Part shown: piece by piece, positions 35,246 through 43,068 of the stretch
Position numbering within the stretch: position 1 is the first letter of the stretch
How the letters are laid out: each line of letters starts with the position of its first letter
NCBI GenBank assembly: GCA_009885955.1
Contig: VFJS01000010.1
Coordinates: forward strand, 1-43,228
DNA from: Spirochaetia bacterium
GTDB lineage: Bacteria; Spirochaetota; UBA4802; UBA5550
Direction of reading: 5' to 3'
DNA length: 43,228 nucleotides
Made by a program: the position numbers and the translations under genes
The notes under the pieces: generated by a model
The model's input: the letters and a program-made list of their open reading frames with translations, nothing else
The model's database searches: none
What the model was told of the DNA's origin: nothing

Positions 35246-35708
35246 ATTGCCGCCACGCGGTTTATTTCAATAAAATTCTGTCTGGGCACTGAAGTATAAT
35301 GCCCGGCAGATGCGAATGAATCAAAATCTCACTTCATCACATTCAACAATTCAAAGAAACATCTTTTTTGTAAATACTATTTTGCAGAATTTTTTCATTT
35401 TATGTCACATCTAAAAAATCATAGTTCCCATAGGAACAGGAACCAATGGATTTAAATAATCCAGGTATATTTTTTACATATTATCATGTTTTTTTATTTT
35501 TCTCATCTTGCCGGTAGCTTTTCCCCCGCAGATAAATTATATTTGTAATTCAGGCATTAAACTGGCCTGTCCGAAGGGATATGATTCATGACAATTGACC
35601 TGGCAGAATATACGTTATATTCAGCCAGCATTTGAATGTTTCAGATTTAGATACATGAGTTATGCATCTTAAATCGAATATCAAAAGTAATAGCCGGGGG
35701 TAATTTTT
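35246..35708. other. Divergent intergenic region with small inverted repeat and a likely plus-strand promoter
   Basis: 463 bases without a supported gene, between genes transcribed away from each other. GTTCC-CATA-GGAAC (35424-35437) is a perfect short palindrome. A possible promoter for DUF1761 is TTGACC followed after 17 bases by TATTCA (about 35597-35625). A small RNA cannot be excluded. Confidence 0.4.
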
Positions 35709-36125
35709 ATGAACGTAACAGTAAATTTCTGGGCAGTGTTAATCAGCGCCGTTGCCAGCATGGTGATAGGCAGTATCTGGTATGGCCCTCTTTTCGGCAA
35801 AGCATTTATGAGTGCAATGGGTATGGACACATGGAGCCCTGAACAGCAGGCTAAAATGAAAAAGGCCATGGCAGTTACCTATCTTCTGCAATTCATTGCC
35901 AGCCTGGTCATGTTTTATGTGTTTGCCTGGATTATGGGGGGATTAAACCAGATGTCGGTGATGGGCGGGCTCCTGTCTGCCCTGTGGGTCTGGGTTGGTT
36001 TTGTTGTCCCCATAAAGCTCGGGGAAGCACTGTGGGGCGGCAATATGACTTTATTCCGGTTAGGCATCGGCAATATGCTGGTTACCATGCTGGCGGCAGG
36101 GGCAATTATCGGCGCATGGCATTAA
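35709..36125 (+). CDS. DUF1761 membrane protein
   Basis: The 138-residue protein has four transmembrane segments and the family hallmarks NFWAVLISAVASMVIGSIWY, GPLFGKAFM, a central TYLLQFIASLVM, GGLLSALWVWVGFVVP and the ending GNMLVTMLAAGAIIGAW. It agrees with DUF1761 in length and order. Function is unknown. GGGGG lies nine bases before the ATG. Confidence 0.85.
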   Translation: MNVTVNFWAVLISAVASMVIGSIWYGPLFGKAFMSAMGMDTWSPEQQAKMKKAMAVTYLLQFIASLVMFYVFAWIMGGLNQMSVMGGLLSALWVWVGFVVPIKLGEALWGGNMTLFRLGIGNMLVTMLAAGAIIGAWH

Positions 36126-36215
36126 TAATTTTTTATTGCTCTATATTTTTTTATTAACTTGATAATAAAATCAATATTTATTAAACTACTGAATATTTCG
36201 GAATAAGGAGATTTT

Positions 36216-37187
36216 ATGATGTCAGAAGTTTTAAGAAAATATTCTATAGTGAGCCTGGTAGTATTTTCTCTATTTTTTGCCGGATGCCCGGCCAGAAAGG
36301 CTGACCCGAATTTCGGAATCTTGACCTTTATCATGGGCGACGTGAAGATAAACAATGCCGTAGTAGAGACGGGTGTTAAAGTACAGAAGAATGACACCCT
36401 GTCCACCAGTGAAAATTCACTTGCCGTACTCCAGTTTTCAGAATCGGCTGTAATAACCATCAAAGGGGGGGCAACCCTGATGCTTGATGACATAGCCATC
36501 AGGGAGAATGAGAGTGATATACTGCGTCTCACCCAGAACTCCGGGTCGACCTATAACAAAATTGTGAAAAAGGGGACCGATTATCAGATAAAGACTCCCA
36601 CAGCCGTTGCCGGCATACGAGGGACATCTTTTGAGTTTACCATCAGCGGCAAGGTGAATACCCTTCTACTCCTCACCGGAAAGGTTACGATTACACCGCT
36701 GAAAAAAGGGGAAATGGATAGAGAAAAGAGCGTCCTTATCGATGATGGAAAAAAAATTCAGATATCCGAGGGGCCCGTTGAAAAACCTGTAAATATTACT
36801 GAAGATGAATCTGACGAACTCAAAAAATTTGAAAAAGTCAATATGGTTGAGGGGCTTGATAAAATATTACTTGAAGGTGAAAAAAATATGGCCGCCGCAA
36901 GGGAAAAAATGTCCCTCCTTGCTGTACCGCCTGACGTGAAGGCAGATATTTTAAAGAAAAAAGAGAAGAAAAAAGAAGAAAAAAAATGGGTTGAGGAAAA
37001 GCCGAGGATGTCAATTAGTGATCTGCAGAAAAAACATGGCTCATTAACGGTCGTCAAAACAAAGGACGGCAGGGAATACATCGGTTCCTTTAGCCAGAAT
37101 GATAAAATCATAGAGATTATCACGGTGACCGGTGTTGTTAAAGTCATCAGTGATAATATAAAGAGCATCACAAAATACAAGCAGTAG
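36216..37187 (+). CDS. FecR-domain lipoprotein
   Basis: The 323-residue protein has a lipoprotein signal whose lipobox FFAGC puts the lipidated Cys at residue 24. Residues about 35-165 are a FecR domain (FIMGDVKINNAVVETG, VQKNDTLSTSENSLAVLQF, IKTPTAVAGIRGTSFEFT). A Lys/Glu-rich linker (KKKEKKKEEKKW, about 246-257) precedes a C-terminal GSLTVVKTKDGREYIGSF module resembling a small beta fold. FecR lipoproteins of this kind are abundant in spirochaetes and are not necessarily tied to iron. AAGGAG precedes the ATG by seven bases. Confidence 0.85.
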   Translation: MMSEVLRKYSIVSLVVFSLFFAGCPARKADPNFGILTFIMGDVKINNAVVETGVKVQKNDTLSTSENSLAVLQFSESAVITIKGGATLMLDDIAIRENESDILRLTQNSGSTYNKIVKKGTDYQIKTPTAVAGIRGTSFEFTISGKVNTLLLLTGKVTITPLKKGEMDREKSVLIDDGKKIQISEGPVEKPVNITEDESDELKKFEKVNMVEGLDKILLEGEKNMAAAREKMSLLAVPPDVKADILKKKEKKKEEKKWVEEKPRMSISDLQKKHGSLTVVKTKDGREYIGSFSQNDKIIEIITVTGVVKVISDNIKSITKYKQ

Positions 37188-37198
37188 GGCTGTTACCC

Positions 37199-37471
37199 TC
37201 ACTCTTTACCGTATTTTTTGATCAAATAATTAATAATTATTTTTGCCTCTGTCTCTGTAAAGGGGCCATCGTTGACATTTTTCATCCTCATTACAATGGT
37301 CAGCCATTCGGCAGCCGTTCTTTTCTTTGACTTAGGCCAGTTCAAGCTATGGCATTGACTGCATGTAGTCTCAAAAAGCGCTTCATCATCCCCTTTTTTT
37401 TCTTCAATAGTAAATACGGATATTCCTGTCATTACGAATGCTATGACAATAATACATGTGATTGTTTTCAT
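37199..37471 (-). CDS. Small exported cytochrome c-like protein
   Basis: The 90-residue protein has a signal peptide (TITCIIVIAFVMTGIS) and one haem c site, CSQCH, at residues 37-41, with a possible axial Met in VMRMKN and a closing helix ETEAKIIINYLIKKYG. It fits small monohaem cytochromes that act in the periplasm. ATG 37471 is preferred over 37480 because GGAGG sits nine bases before it but directly abuts the first ATG. It converges on the FecR gene (11-base gap). Confidence 0.82.
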   Translation of the reverse strand: MKTITCIIVIAFVMTGISVFTIEEKKGDDEALFETTCSQCHSLNWPKSKKRTAAEWLTIVMRMKNVNDGPFTETEAKIIINYLIKKYGKE

Positions 37472-37629
37472 TCTATTCATCCTCCGAATTAATTTAATTA
37501 CAACAGTTCATTAAAATTCTGTATTAAAGCTCCGAAAATTGGCAGAATTACTTTCTGTTTTTATCATTTCCCAGAAACGGTTTTCTGATTTATTCATTGA
37601 GCTTTCTATGTAGATTAATTTACTGCTCC

Positions 37630-37806
37630 TTAAATCCTTTTAGTATCACCAACCTGAATAATAGATTTACATCCTGGACAAATAACCTTCATATCAAGGA
37701 CTATACTGCATCTCTGGTATTCCCATTTATAACTGCATTTGCATATGCCTGAATATTTTTCATATACAATGGGTATTTGAAAATTAAGCGTAAGCTGTTC
37801 ATCCAT
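37630..37806 (-). CDS. Small five-cysteine, zinc-ribbon-like protein
   Basis: A 58-residue frame starts MDEQLTLNFQIPIVYEKY, has ICKCSYKWEYQRC, then VICPGCKSIIQVGD before the stop. CxC and CPxC spaced about 20 residues apart suggest a metal-binding knuckle. The codons look real, but no strong ribosome binding site is seen, and I do not recognise the family. It stands alone between the cytochrome and transporter genes. Confidence 0.5.
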   Translation of the reverse strand: MDEQLTLNFQIPIVYEKYSGICKCSYKWEYQRCSIVLDMKVICPGCKSIIQVGDTKRI

Positions 37807-38149
37807 GTTCCGATTTCTACAATTCCATTTTTTAAAGGTCTCTTATTTAATGTTATATTAATAATAAAATAATTTAAATTTGAATCAGAATGTCAATAAT
37901 TAAAAATCAATATTTATAAAGTTAATGTGACGTGCCCACATTTTCTATATCAATTGATTAATGCATAACTCAATTTATCGGGTAGAATTTTTTCCTATGA
38001 AAAAATTCCTTTTTTAATAGGATTCTTTTAAAGGTCAAAAAAAAGATAAAAAAAGAAGAGTGCTTGACTAATTTTTTTTATAGATATACTTTATTATTTA
38101 TTCAAGTTTGGTTACAGATGATTTTCTCAATTAGCTCTATGGAGGCGCG
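37807..38149. other. Upstream region of the ZIP transporter gene
   Basis: 343 bases without a gene. A perfect 10-base inverted repeat GAATTTTTTC-CTAT-GAAAAAATTC lies at 37985-38008, and TTGACT / TATACT (about 38064-38090, 15-base spacer) is a plausible promoter. The palindrome could be a metal-regulator operator, which is speculation. Confidence 0.4.
37985..38008. promoter_or_regulatory. Perfect 10-base inverted repeat upstream of the ZIP gene
   Basis: GAATTTTTTC and GAAAAAATTC with a CTAT spacer. On the plus strand it is followed by CTTTTTT, so it may be a terminator-like hairpin or an operator. Confidence 0.45.
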
Positions 38150-38965
38150 ATGTTTCAATTCCTTCAACAGTACAACCCTGTGATGCAGGCGCTTTTTGCT
38201 ACCCTCTTCACATGGGGCGTGACCGCTGCGGGTGCGGCACTGGTCTTTTTTATTAAATCGGTGAACCAGAGACTTATGGATTCGATGCTGGGTTTCGCTG
38301 CCGGGGTAATGATTGCGGCAAGCTTTTGGTCCCTTCTTGCTCCAGGTATAGAGATGGCAGGACAAATGGGAGGTATACCCTGGCTCACTGCAGTTATTGG
38401 ATTTATGGGCGGCGGAATTTTCATGAGATTAACTGACAAATTTTTACCACACCTTCACCCGGGTTTGAGTGTTGAAAAAAGCGAGGGTGTAAAAACCACC
38501 TGGCAGCGAAGTACCCTTTTGGTACTGGCAATCACACTGCACAATATACCTGAAGGGCTGGCAGTAGGCGTTGCATTCGGCGCAGTGGCTGCAAATCTTC
38601 CATCTGCCAGCATGGGAGGCGCTATTGCTCTTGCAATTGGCATTGGAATTCAAAATTTTCCTGAAGGTGCCGCAGTATCTCTGCCGTTACGGAGAGAGGG
38701 AATGGGAAGGATGAAAAGCTTCCTTTTTGGTCAGGCATCTGGTTTGGTAGAGCCCATTGCCGGTGTGATTGGTGCTGTATTTGTTTTGCATATGCAGAGC
38801 ATTTTACCCTATGCGCTATGCTTCGCTGCAGGGGCAATGATTTTTGTGGTTGTTGAAGAGCTGATCCCGGAATCTCAGCGCATTCCGGAAAATATTGATA
38901 TTGTAACCATGACAACAATGGCGGGTTTTTCGGTGATGATGATCCTCGATGTTGCATTGGGTTAA
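38150..38965 (+). CDS. ZIP-family divalent metal transporter
   Basis: This 271-residue inner-membrane protein has eight hydrophobic segments and the ZIP metal-path signatures HNIPEGLAVGVAFG (about residue 130) and QNFPEGAAV (about 167), with VVEELIPES near the end. It resembles ZupT/GufA-type carriers that bring zinc, iron or other divalent cations into the cytoplasm. A charged loop with PHLHPGL separates segments 3 and 4, as expected. GGAGG lies five bases before the ATG. It appears monocistronic. Confidence 0.92.
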   Translation: MFQFLQQYNPVMQALFATLFTWGVTAAGAALVFFIKSVNQRLMDSMLGFAAGVMIAASFWSLLAPGIEMAGQMGGIPWLTAVIGFMGGGIFMRLTDKFLPHLHPGLSVEKSEGVKTTWQRSTLLVLAITLHNIPEGLAVGVAFGAVAANLPSASMGGAIALAIGIGIQNFPEGAAVSLPLRREGMGRMKSFLFGQASGLVEPIAGVIGAVFVLHMQSILPYALCFAAGAMIFVVVEELIPESQRIPENIDIVTMTTMAGFSVMMILDVALG

Positions 38966-39024
38966 AATTTTCTTTTAAAAAAATTTCCATTTTTTTTATA
39001 CATTTCGTGGTCAATCATTTTTTT

Positions 39025-39047
39025 ATATCCAGGAATTTCCGTTAGTA
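39025..39047 (+). repeat. 23-nt direct repeat, left copy
   Basis: This segment beginning ATATCCAGGAATTTCC is exactly repeated at 43069-43091 in the same orientation, with similar bases continuing (a GGGT follows both). The two copies bound the 4-kb accessory block. Confidence 0.7.
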
Positions 39048-39087
39048 CATGGGTTATGATTCGGTTCTGCGTACATTTTCAAAAAGC

Positions 39088-39112
39088 CCGATGCCGGATG
39101 GACCGGCATCGG
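39088..39112 (-). terminator. Perfect terminator hairpin without a gene to serve
   Basis: CCGATGCCGG and CCGGCATCGG (perfect 10-base stem, five-base loop). On the minus strand it is followed by GCTTTTTG. No minus-strand gene ends here; hipA already has a terminator at 39588-39613. It may belong to a gene removed by rearrangement. Confidence 0.5.
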
Positions 39113-39199
39113 AAAGGAAAAGTCGCGGATCACCCAGTGCGGTGCTTGATGGCAGCTCCAGAACTGGTGATTGAGTTTACAAATTCCCTGAAAAAATTA

Positions 39200-39227
39200 T
39201 TGACAATTCTTAAAAGGTACATATTAT
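39200..39227 (+). promoter_or_regulatory. Strong sigma-70-type promoter of the Cys-rich peptide gene
   Basis: TTGACA (39200-39205), a 16-base spacer and TATTAT (39222-39227), five of six at the -10. The transcript would have a 5' leader of about 50 bases before AGGAGG and ATG 39286. Confidence 0.65.
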
Positions 39228-39285
39228 ATTATTCATGGCACGCGAAATTTTAGGCAGAGTGCGTAAAATTTAATAGGAGGGACAA

Positions 39286-39531
39286 ATGAAAAAAATTCTC
39301 GTAGTTCTCGCTTTCTTTATCTTTTCAATAGGTATTATCACATTAAACATGCAGAATACCAGCGCTGATTCAGGTTTCTGCTACCTGTGCGGCAGCGGCA
39401 GTTCATGCCAGCAATGTGCATCCGGTTCAGGGAAAGACACACAGGCTGACAGAAAAGCATGCGAACAGAAGGGTTGCAAAATTTCAGGGACTTCATCCTG
39501 CTCAACCGCGGCAAATGTAAAAAAATGCTGA
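39286..39531 (+). CDS. Exported small cysteine-rich peptide
   Basis: The 81-residue protein has a clear signal peptide (KKILVVLAFFIFSIGIITL) and a mature part of about 50 residues with eight Cys: FCYLCGSGSSCQQC, then KACEQKGCK, SSCS and the final KKC. Even Cys number suggests four disulphides in the periplasm or outside, or metal binding. A strong promoter and TAGGAGGG ribosome binding site suggest high expression. I do not recognise a named family. It could be an exported structural, redox or toxin-like peptide. Confidence 0.75.
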   Translation: MKKILVVLAFFIFSIGIITLNMQNTSADSGFCYLCGSGSSCQQCASGSGKDTQADRKACEQKGCKISGTSSCSTAANVKKC

Positions 39532-39587
39532 TTGTCTTCTTTCACGTATGAAAACAAAAAAGGTTTGCGGCTAAAATTCCAAAAAAA

Positions 39588-39613
39588 AACGCCGGGATAT
39601 TCATCCCGGCGTT
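39588..39613 (-). terminator. Intrinsic terminator, flagellin copy 1
   Basis: An 11-base perfect stem AACGCCGGGAT / ATCCCGGCGTT with a four-base loop, followed on the minus strand by a run of seven or more T. It now ends the hipBA transcript. It is identical to the one at 41682-41707. Confidence 0.85.
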
Positions 39614-39644
39614 TCTGTTACTCAATATGCTTTTGAGGCTATGC

Positions 39645-39765
39645 TTACTTGAGAAGCTGCAAAATAGACTGCGGCTTGGTATTTGCCTGCGCCAGCATCG
39701 ATGTGGCAGCCTGCGTCAGAATCTGGTACCGCACGAATGATGACATCTGCTCTGCCATGTCGGTG
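39645..39765 (-). pseudogene. Flagellin 3'-end remnant, copy 1
   Basis: The 40 codons read [20 protein letters not shown] and continue to [16 protein letters not shown] and stop, the classic conserved C-terminus of bacterial flagellin (FlaB type in spirochaetes). The rest of the gene is missing: the similarity ends seven bases from the hipA stop codon. Together with its terminator it forms a 190-base block (39576-39765) that is 93% identical to 41670-41859. Confidence 0.85.
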
Positions 39766-39772
39766 ATAATTT

Positions 39773-41074
39773 TCAACCGGGAAATTCAAGTCTATGATTT
39801 TTTCTTATTTCTTCACGCCAGATATTTTCAACCTGAGCTTTTTCAGCGAATTCAGGCCATCGTAACACCGCTGTGCGAACTTCTTCGACAATGCGATCAG
39901 CCCGGCCGCGCTTCATCAATGAGCCCTTCGCACAGACGCGAAAATCCTCCATTATGAATCGATCCCGTTTACCGTTAAGAGTCATCTGGTGTTCCGATGT
40001 CCAGGAACCCGAGGGATTAAAGCTGTAGATCACGTCAAATGCCGGCGCAAGCGACCACTGTCCCTGTTTGTCCATTAGAAAAGCTATATTTTTGACATGA
40101 TCATCCTGATTGCGGGCGATGATATTGAAAACCATTCTGCGAAATTGCTCCTCCAGTGTCTCCATAGACAATTTAAGCTGTCGAATCGTCAGAAGCGCCT
40201 GTTCGTACGCGTATACGCCGGGCTGATTAAAATCGAAATGCGCCAGTGCACAGAGCGACTGCATGTGCAATTTATTGCCACCTGTAAGACGATCAAAACG
40301 CCGGGTCATAAAATGACGGCGATTGTTTTCCTCCAGCAAACGACATTCATTCATCGTAATGCCTGCTTCCCTGGCCATGAGATAATATGCGTACTCAATT
40401 GACCCATAACCCCTGGGATCTTCAAGCTCTTTATCCTTATTACCCGAAACCCCATCAAACTTCAAGAGCCAGTAATCAAATCCTGTGCCTGCATTAATCT
40501 GTCCGGAACGCACTTCATTCGTGTTGCTATTCCATGCAATCACCGCTTTGGCCCGCGCACCGCCGGCAGACGTCCCGATACACAGAATGTCCCTTAATGC
40601 TTTTTCTCGATCTTTACCTGAAAAGTTACTTTTTACACTCTTACGTTGAGAGAGCACATCAGAGGCAAGTTCTACAAGAGCATCTATCTCTATTTTGGTC
40701 GCTTTTCTCGGCTTCGGCCCGTACGCTGGCAAAAATTCAAGAGCTCCCATGCCTCGCTTGCCTGTATAACAAAGCCGCTCAACCGCGTTAAAACTCTCCG
40801 GTGTCCGCCCCTTTATCGCAAGCCATGCATTAATCAAGTCATTACCGAACTTGTCAGGCAATGAATCAGCCAGCAAACCAGGAAGGCCATGAAATGTATT
40901 ACGGCTGAGTTCTGGAAAAATATAAACACGTTCACTCAGCGGCATAACAATTGGCGAAAGTTCAATTCCGCTTCGGACAAATTCCGGATCAAATTGAAAG
41001 GCTGCGCAATCCCGTCCATCATCCCATAATACCGCGCCAATCACCCGACCCCAGAGCTGAACCCTGGCCATCAT
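39773..41074 (-). CDS. hipA: HipA-type serine/threonine kinase toxin
   Basis: HipA kinases phosphorylate a translation factor such as glutamyl-tRNA synthetase and cause dormancy. The 433-residue protein has the N-terminal couple domain ([20 protein letters not shown]), the flexible P-loop-like [12 protein letters not shown] (about 166), [21 protein letters not shown], the catalytic [13 protein letters not shown] (about 315-327) and the metal-binding [10 protein letters not shown] (about 340). Length and motifs look intact. It overlaps hipB by four bases (ATGA). It ends seven bases from a flagellin remnant whose terminator it uses. Confidence 0.93.
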   Translation of the reverse strand: MMARVQLWGRVIGAVLWDDGRDCAAFQFDPEFVRSGIELSPIVMPLSERVYIFPELSRNTFHGLPGLLADSLPDKFGNDLINAWLAIKGRTPESFNAVERLCYTGKRGMGALEFLPAYGPKPRKATKIEIDALVELASDVLSQRKSVKSNFSGKDREKALRDILCIGTSAGGARAKAVIAWNSNTNEVRSGQINAGTGFDYWLLKFDGVSGNKDKELEDPRGYGSIEYAYYLMAREAGITMNECRLLEENNRRHFMTRRFDRLTGGNKLHMQSLCALAHFDFNQPGVYAYEQALLTIRQLKLSMETLEEQFRRMVFNIIARNQDDHVKNIAFLMDKQGQWSLAPAFDVIYSFNPSGSWTSEHQMTLNGKRDRFIMEDFRVCAKGSLMKRGRADRIVEEVRTAVLRWPEFAEKAQVENIWREEIRKNHRLEFPG

Positions 41075-41424
41075 GACTCATCACCCCACTTCCATTTTTC
41101 CGAATCGGTAAACGTAGAAATACGGCCAGAGGCCCGCTGCCGTTTCTTGCCATGCTGCCTGAGTCGGGCGATGGGGCTCGTTACCGGTTCCGGGATCAGG
41201 AGTTCAATTTTTTCTACCAACCCCAGAACACGGCATATCCTCAAAAAACCCGACAATTGTGTGGCGGCAGACCCGGTTTCCAGACGTTGAACCGTCCGGA
41301 CACCAACACCAGCCTCAATAGCCAGTTGGAGTTGTGTTAAATTTTTTTCCAACCGTAAGCGGGCAAGACGCCCACCCAGTTCAGCAAGAATCAATTCATC
41401 TGCCATATTAATTTCAATCTTCAT
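41071..41424 (-). CDS. hipB: HipB-type helix-turn-helix antitoxin
   Basis: The 117-residue protein has an XRE helix-turn-helix (RLARLRLEKNLTQLQLAIEA then GVGVRTVQRLETG) and a basic tail. It represses the operon and neutralises HipA. The ATG at 41424 is preferred over 41445 because the first operator palindrome (41427-41445) would otherwise be inside the coding region. ATG 41406 is a further possibility. None has a strong ribosome binding site. Confidence 0.88.
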   Translation of the reverse strand: MKIEINMADELILAELGGRLARLRLEKNLTQLQLAIEAGVGVRTVQRLETGSAATQLSGFLRICRVLGLVEKIELLIPEPVTSPIARLRQHGKKRQRASGRISTFTDSEKWKWGDES

Positions 41425-41426
41425 AA

Positions 41427-41560
41427 TACGCCATAAATGGTGCATTATTAAGATTTGTCAAATCAAAATGTCTCTTATGGCGTATTAAATGAAACAACAA
41501 TATAACGCCATATATGACGTTTAATTTAATTTTATTACAATAAAACGTCACATATGGCGT
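41427..41560. promoter_or_regulatory. Operator array upstream of hipB
   Basis: The half-site ACGCCAT/ATGGCGT recurs: ACGCCAT-AA-ATGGTGC at 41428-41443, a single ATGGCGTA at 41477-41484, ACGCCATATATGACGT at 41505-41520 and ACGTCACATATGGCGT at 41545-41560. The last two are reverse complements of each other at 15 of 16 positions. Cooperative HipB binding to several sites is known in E. coli, and the site sequence here is different. The remainder to 41669 holds no gene. Confidence 0.75.
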
Positions 41561-41681
41561 ATTTGCTATGTTAAATTATTTTATAATTCAATACTATAAA
41601 AGTGTTAAAGGAACAAACCACAGGAAAAAAATTTATTATTTCGATCCTTCCATATTTTTCGTGGTTACCATTCCAAAAAAA

Positions 41682-41707
41682 AACGCCGGGATATTCATCC
41701 CGGCGTT
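41682..41707 (-). terminator. Intrinsic terminator, flagellin copy 2
   Basis: This copy has the same 11-base stem and four-base loop as 39588-39613, again followed on the minus strand by a T run. It lies 31 bases after the flagellin stop codon. Confidence 0.85.
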
Positions 41708-41738
41708 TCTGTTACTCAATATACTTTTAAAGCTATAC

Positions 41739-41882
41739 TTACTTGAGAAGCTGCAAAATGGACTGCGGCTTAGTATTCGCCTGTGCAAGCATCGATGTGG
41801 CAGCCTGTGTCAGAATCTGGTACCGGACAAAGGATGACATCTGTTCTGCCATGTCGGTGTCCCTGATCCTGCTTTCAGAAGC
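41739..41882 (-). pseudogene. Flagellin 3'-end remnant, copy 2
   Basis: These about 47 codons encode [20 protein letters not shown] and continue to [10 protein letters not shown] and stop. The last 40 residues are identical to copy 1, although the DNA differs at several wobble positions. Similarity to flagellin is lost upstream of the ASESRIRD motif near 41883, so this copy is truncated too, at a point eight codons further in than copy 1. Confidence 0.85.
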
Positions 41883-42015
41883 CTGGATGTATATATAGTG
41901 GAAACTGCACGTATAAATAATAAAAACAGATCCCGGAAATCGTCCTATTCAAGAGACATATAGAATTTTATAAACACCAAATGTATATCAAATGAAAAGA
42001 TTTATTCACTCTGCC

Positions 42016-42287
42016 TTAAAAGAACATGGAGCCATCATGGCAGCTCATGTACTTAACTAAATCAAGCCGTGGAAATGAGTGTCTTTGTAGTGAGGGCCTT
42101 CGTTAAAATTAGGGAGGCTCTCACCACCCATAAGGATCTTGCCAAAAAACTTAAAGAACTGGAGCAGAAAGTCGGGAATCACGGTGAAGCAATAAAAGCG
42201 ATCATCCTTACCATCCAGGAACTTATAGATGGTAAAAAGAAATTAAAAACAAGGAAGATCGGTTTTGAAAGAGAAGGTAAGAAATAA
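42016..42287 (+). pseudogene. Frameshifted C-terminal remnant of an ORF6N (phage antirepressor-like) protein
   Basis: One frame gives LKEHGAIMAAHVLN before a stop at 42058. After a shift, the next frame reads AVEMSVFVVRAFVKIREAL and continues KKLKELEQKVGNHGEAIKAI to RKIGF. In ORF6N-domain proteins these two pieces are contiguous (FTEHGALMAA-x-VLN-SPRAVEMSVFVVRAFVKLRE). The N-terminal DNA-binding domain is missing. A 72-residue open frame from 42069 could still be translated, but it lacks a good ribosome binding site. Confidence 0.7.
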
Positions 42288-42407
42288 CTGAATTGTTTAA
42301 ATTATGCTTGAAATTACAGGGTTTTATTCTTTAACATAACACCATCTGATTTATTTCAGCCATGTCAAATAAGAGTAATGTCCTAAGAAGAGGTAAAAGA
42401 AAAGGTA

Positions 42408-42842
42408 ATGATTGTATATCTTGACGAAAACTGTTTTCAACGCGGATTTGATGATCAGAACCATCTCCGAATAAAAATGGAAGCATTAGCATGCCAGGAT
42501 ATATTTCAACGAGCGGAGGCAGGGGAGCTTGATCTCGTCTGGTCTTTCATGCTCCATGATGAAACCCTCCAATGTCCTTTTCCTGAGCGCAAGGTGGCAA
42601 TTTTACGATTGTCCACAATTTGCAGAGTAAAGGTCGGTCCCAATGAGAATATTTATAATCATTCTGTCAGAATTCAGAAAGAATACAGTCTGTCGGTAAA
42701 AGATGCTATCCATCTTGCATGTGCGTCATATATTAAAGCGGAATTGTTTCTTACCTGTGATGATCAGATCATAAAAAAAATAAAAAGACTTGAAAATATT
42801 GAAATATTGAATCCAATTGATTATATTAGAAAAGAGGTGTAA
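42408..42842 (+). CDS. PIN-domain protein, unfused homologue of 7153-7791
   Basis: The 144-residue PIN-type protein begins MIVYLDENCFQRGFDDQNH, has LDLVWSFML, FPERKVAI, RIQKEYSLSVKDAIHLACA and LTCDDQIIKKI, and ends NPIDYIRKEV. It aligns over its length with residues 1-145 of the fusion at 7153-7791. It is probably a ribonuclease toxin. Its stop overlaps the start of the partner gene (TAATG). Confidence 0.78.
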   Translation: MIVYLDENCFQRGFDDQNHLRIKMEALACQDIFQRAEAGELDLVWSFMLHDETLQCPFPERKVAILRLSTICRVKVGPNENIYNHSVRIQKEYSLSVKDAIHLACASYIKAELFLTCDDQIIKKIKRLENIEILNPIDYIRKEV

Positions 42843-43045
42843 TGATGCAACGTTTAAGCGATACCGAGCTAAAGGTAACCGGAATCGAAGCCCTGAATAA
42901 GGCCCTCGGCGCAGCCGACGCCTACCGGTTCATGACGCTCCTCCATAACGAAAAAACGGATTATGTTCAAATTTCCCATCGTCTCTATGAGGACCAATCC
43001 ATAGATGACATATTCGCCCGCGCGAAAACGCAGTGGGAGGGCTGA
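42842..43045 (+). CDS. Small partner (putative antitoxin) of the PIN protein
   Basis: The 67-residue protein has TGIEALNKALGAADAYRFMT, then YVQISHRLYEDQSIDDIFAR. It is homologous to residues 149-212 of the PIN fusion (EGMKTLRDTLGLVDAEKFIM, SLDDIF). GAGG in the last codons of the PIN gene serves as ribosome binding site for ATG 42842 or 42845. Gene order, overlap and the fused homologue point to an antitoxin or adaptor. This is inferred. Confidence 0.72.
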   Translation: MMQRLSDTELKVTGIEALNKALGAADAYRFMTLLHNEKTDYVQISHRLYEDQSIDDIFARAKTQWEG

Positions 43046-43068
43046 GACTATAAATGTACAGGAATTAA

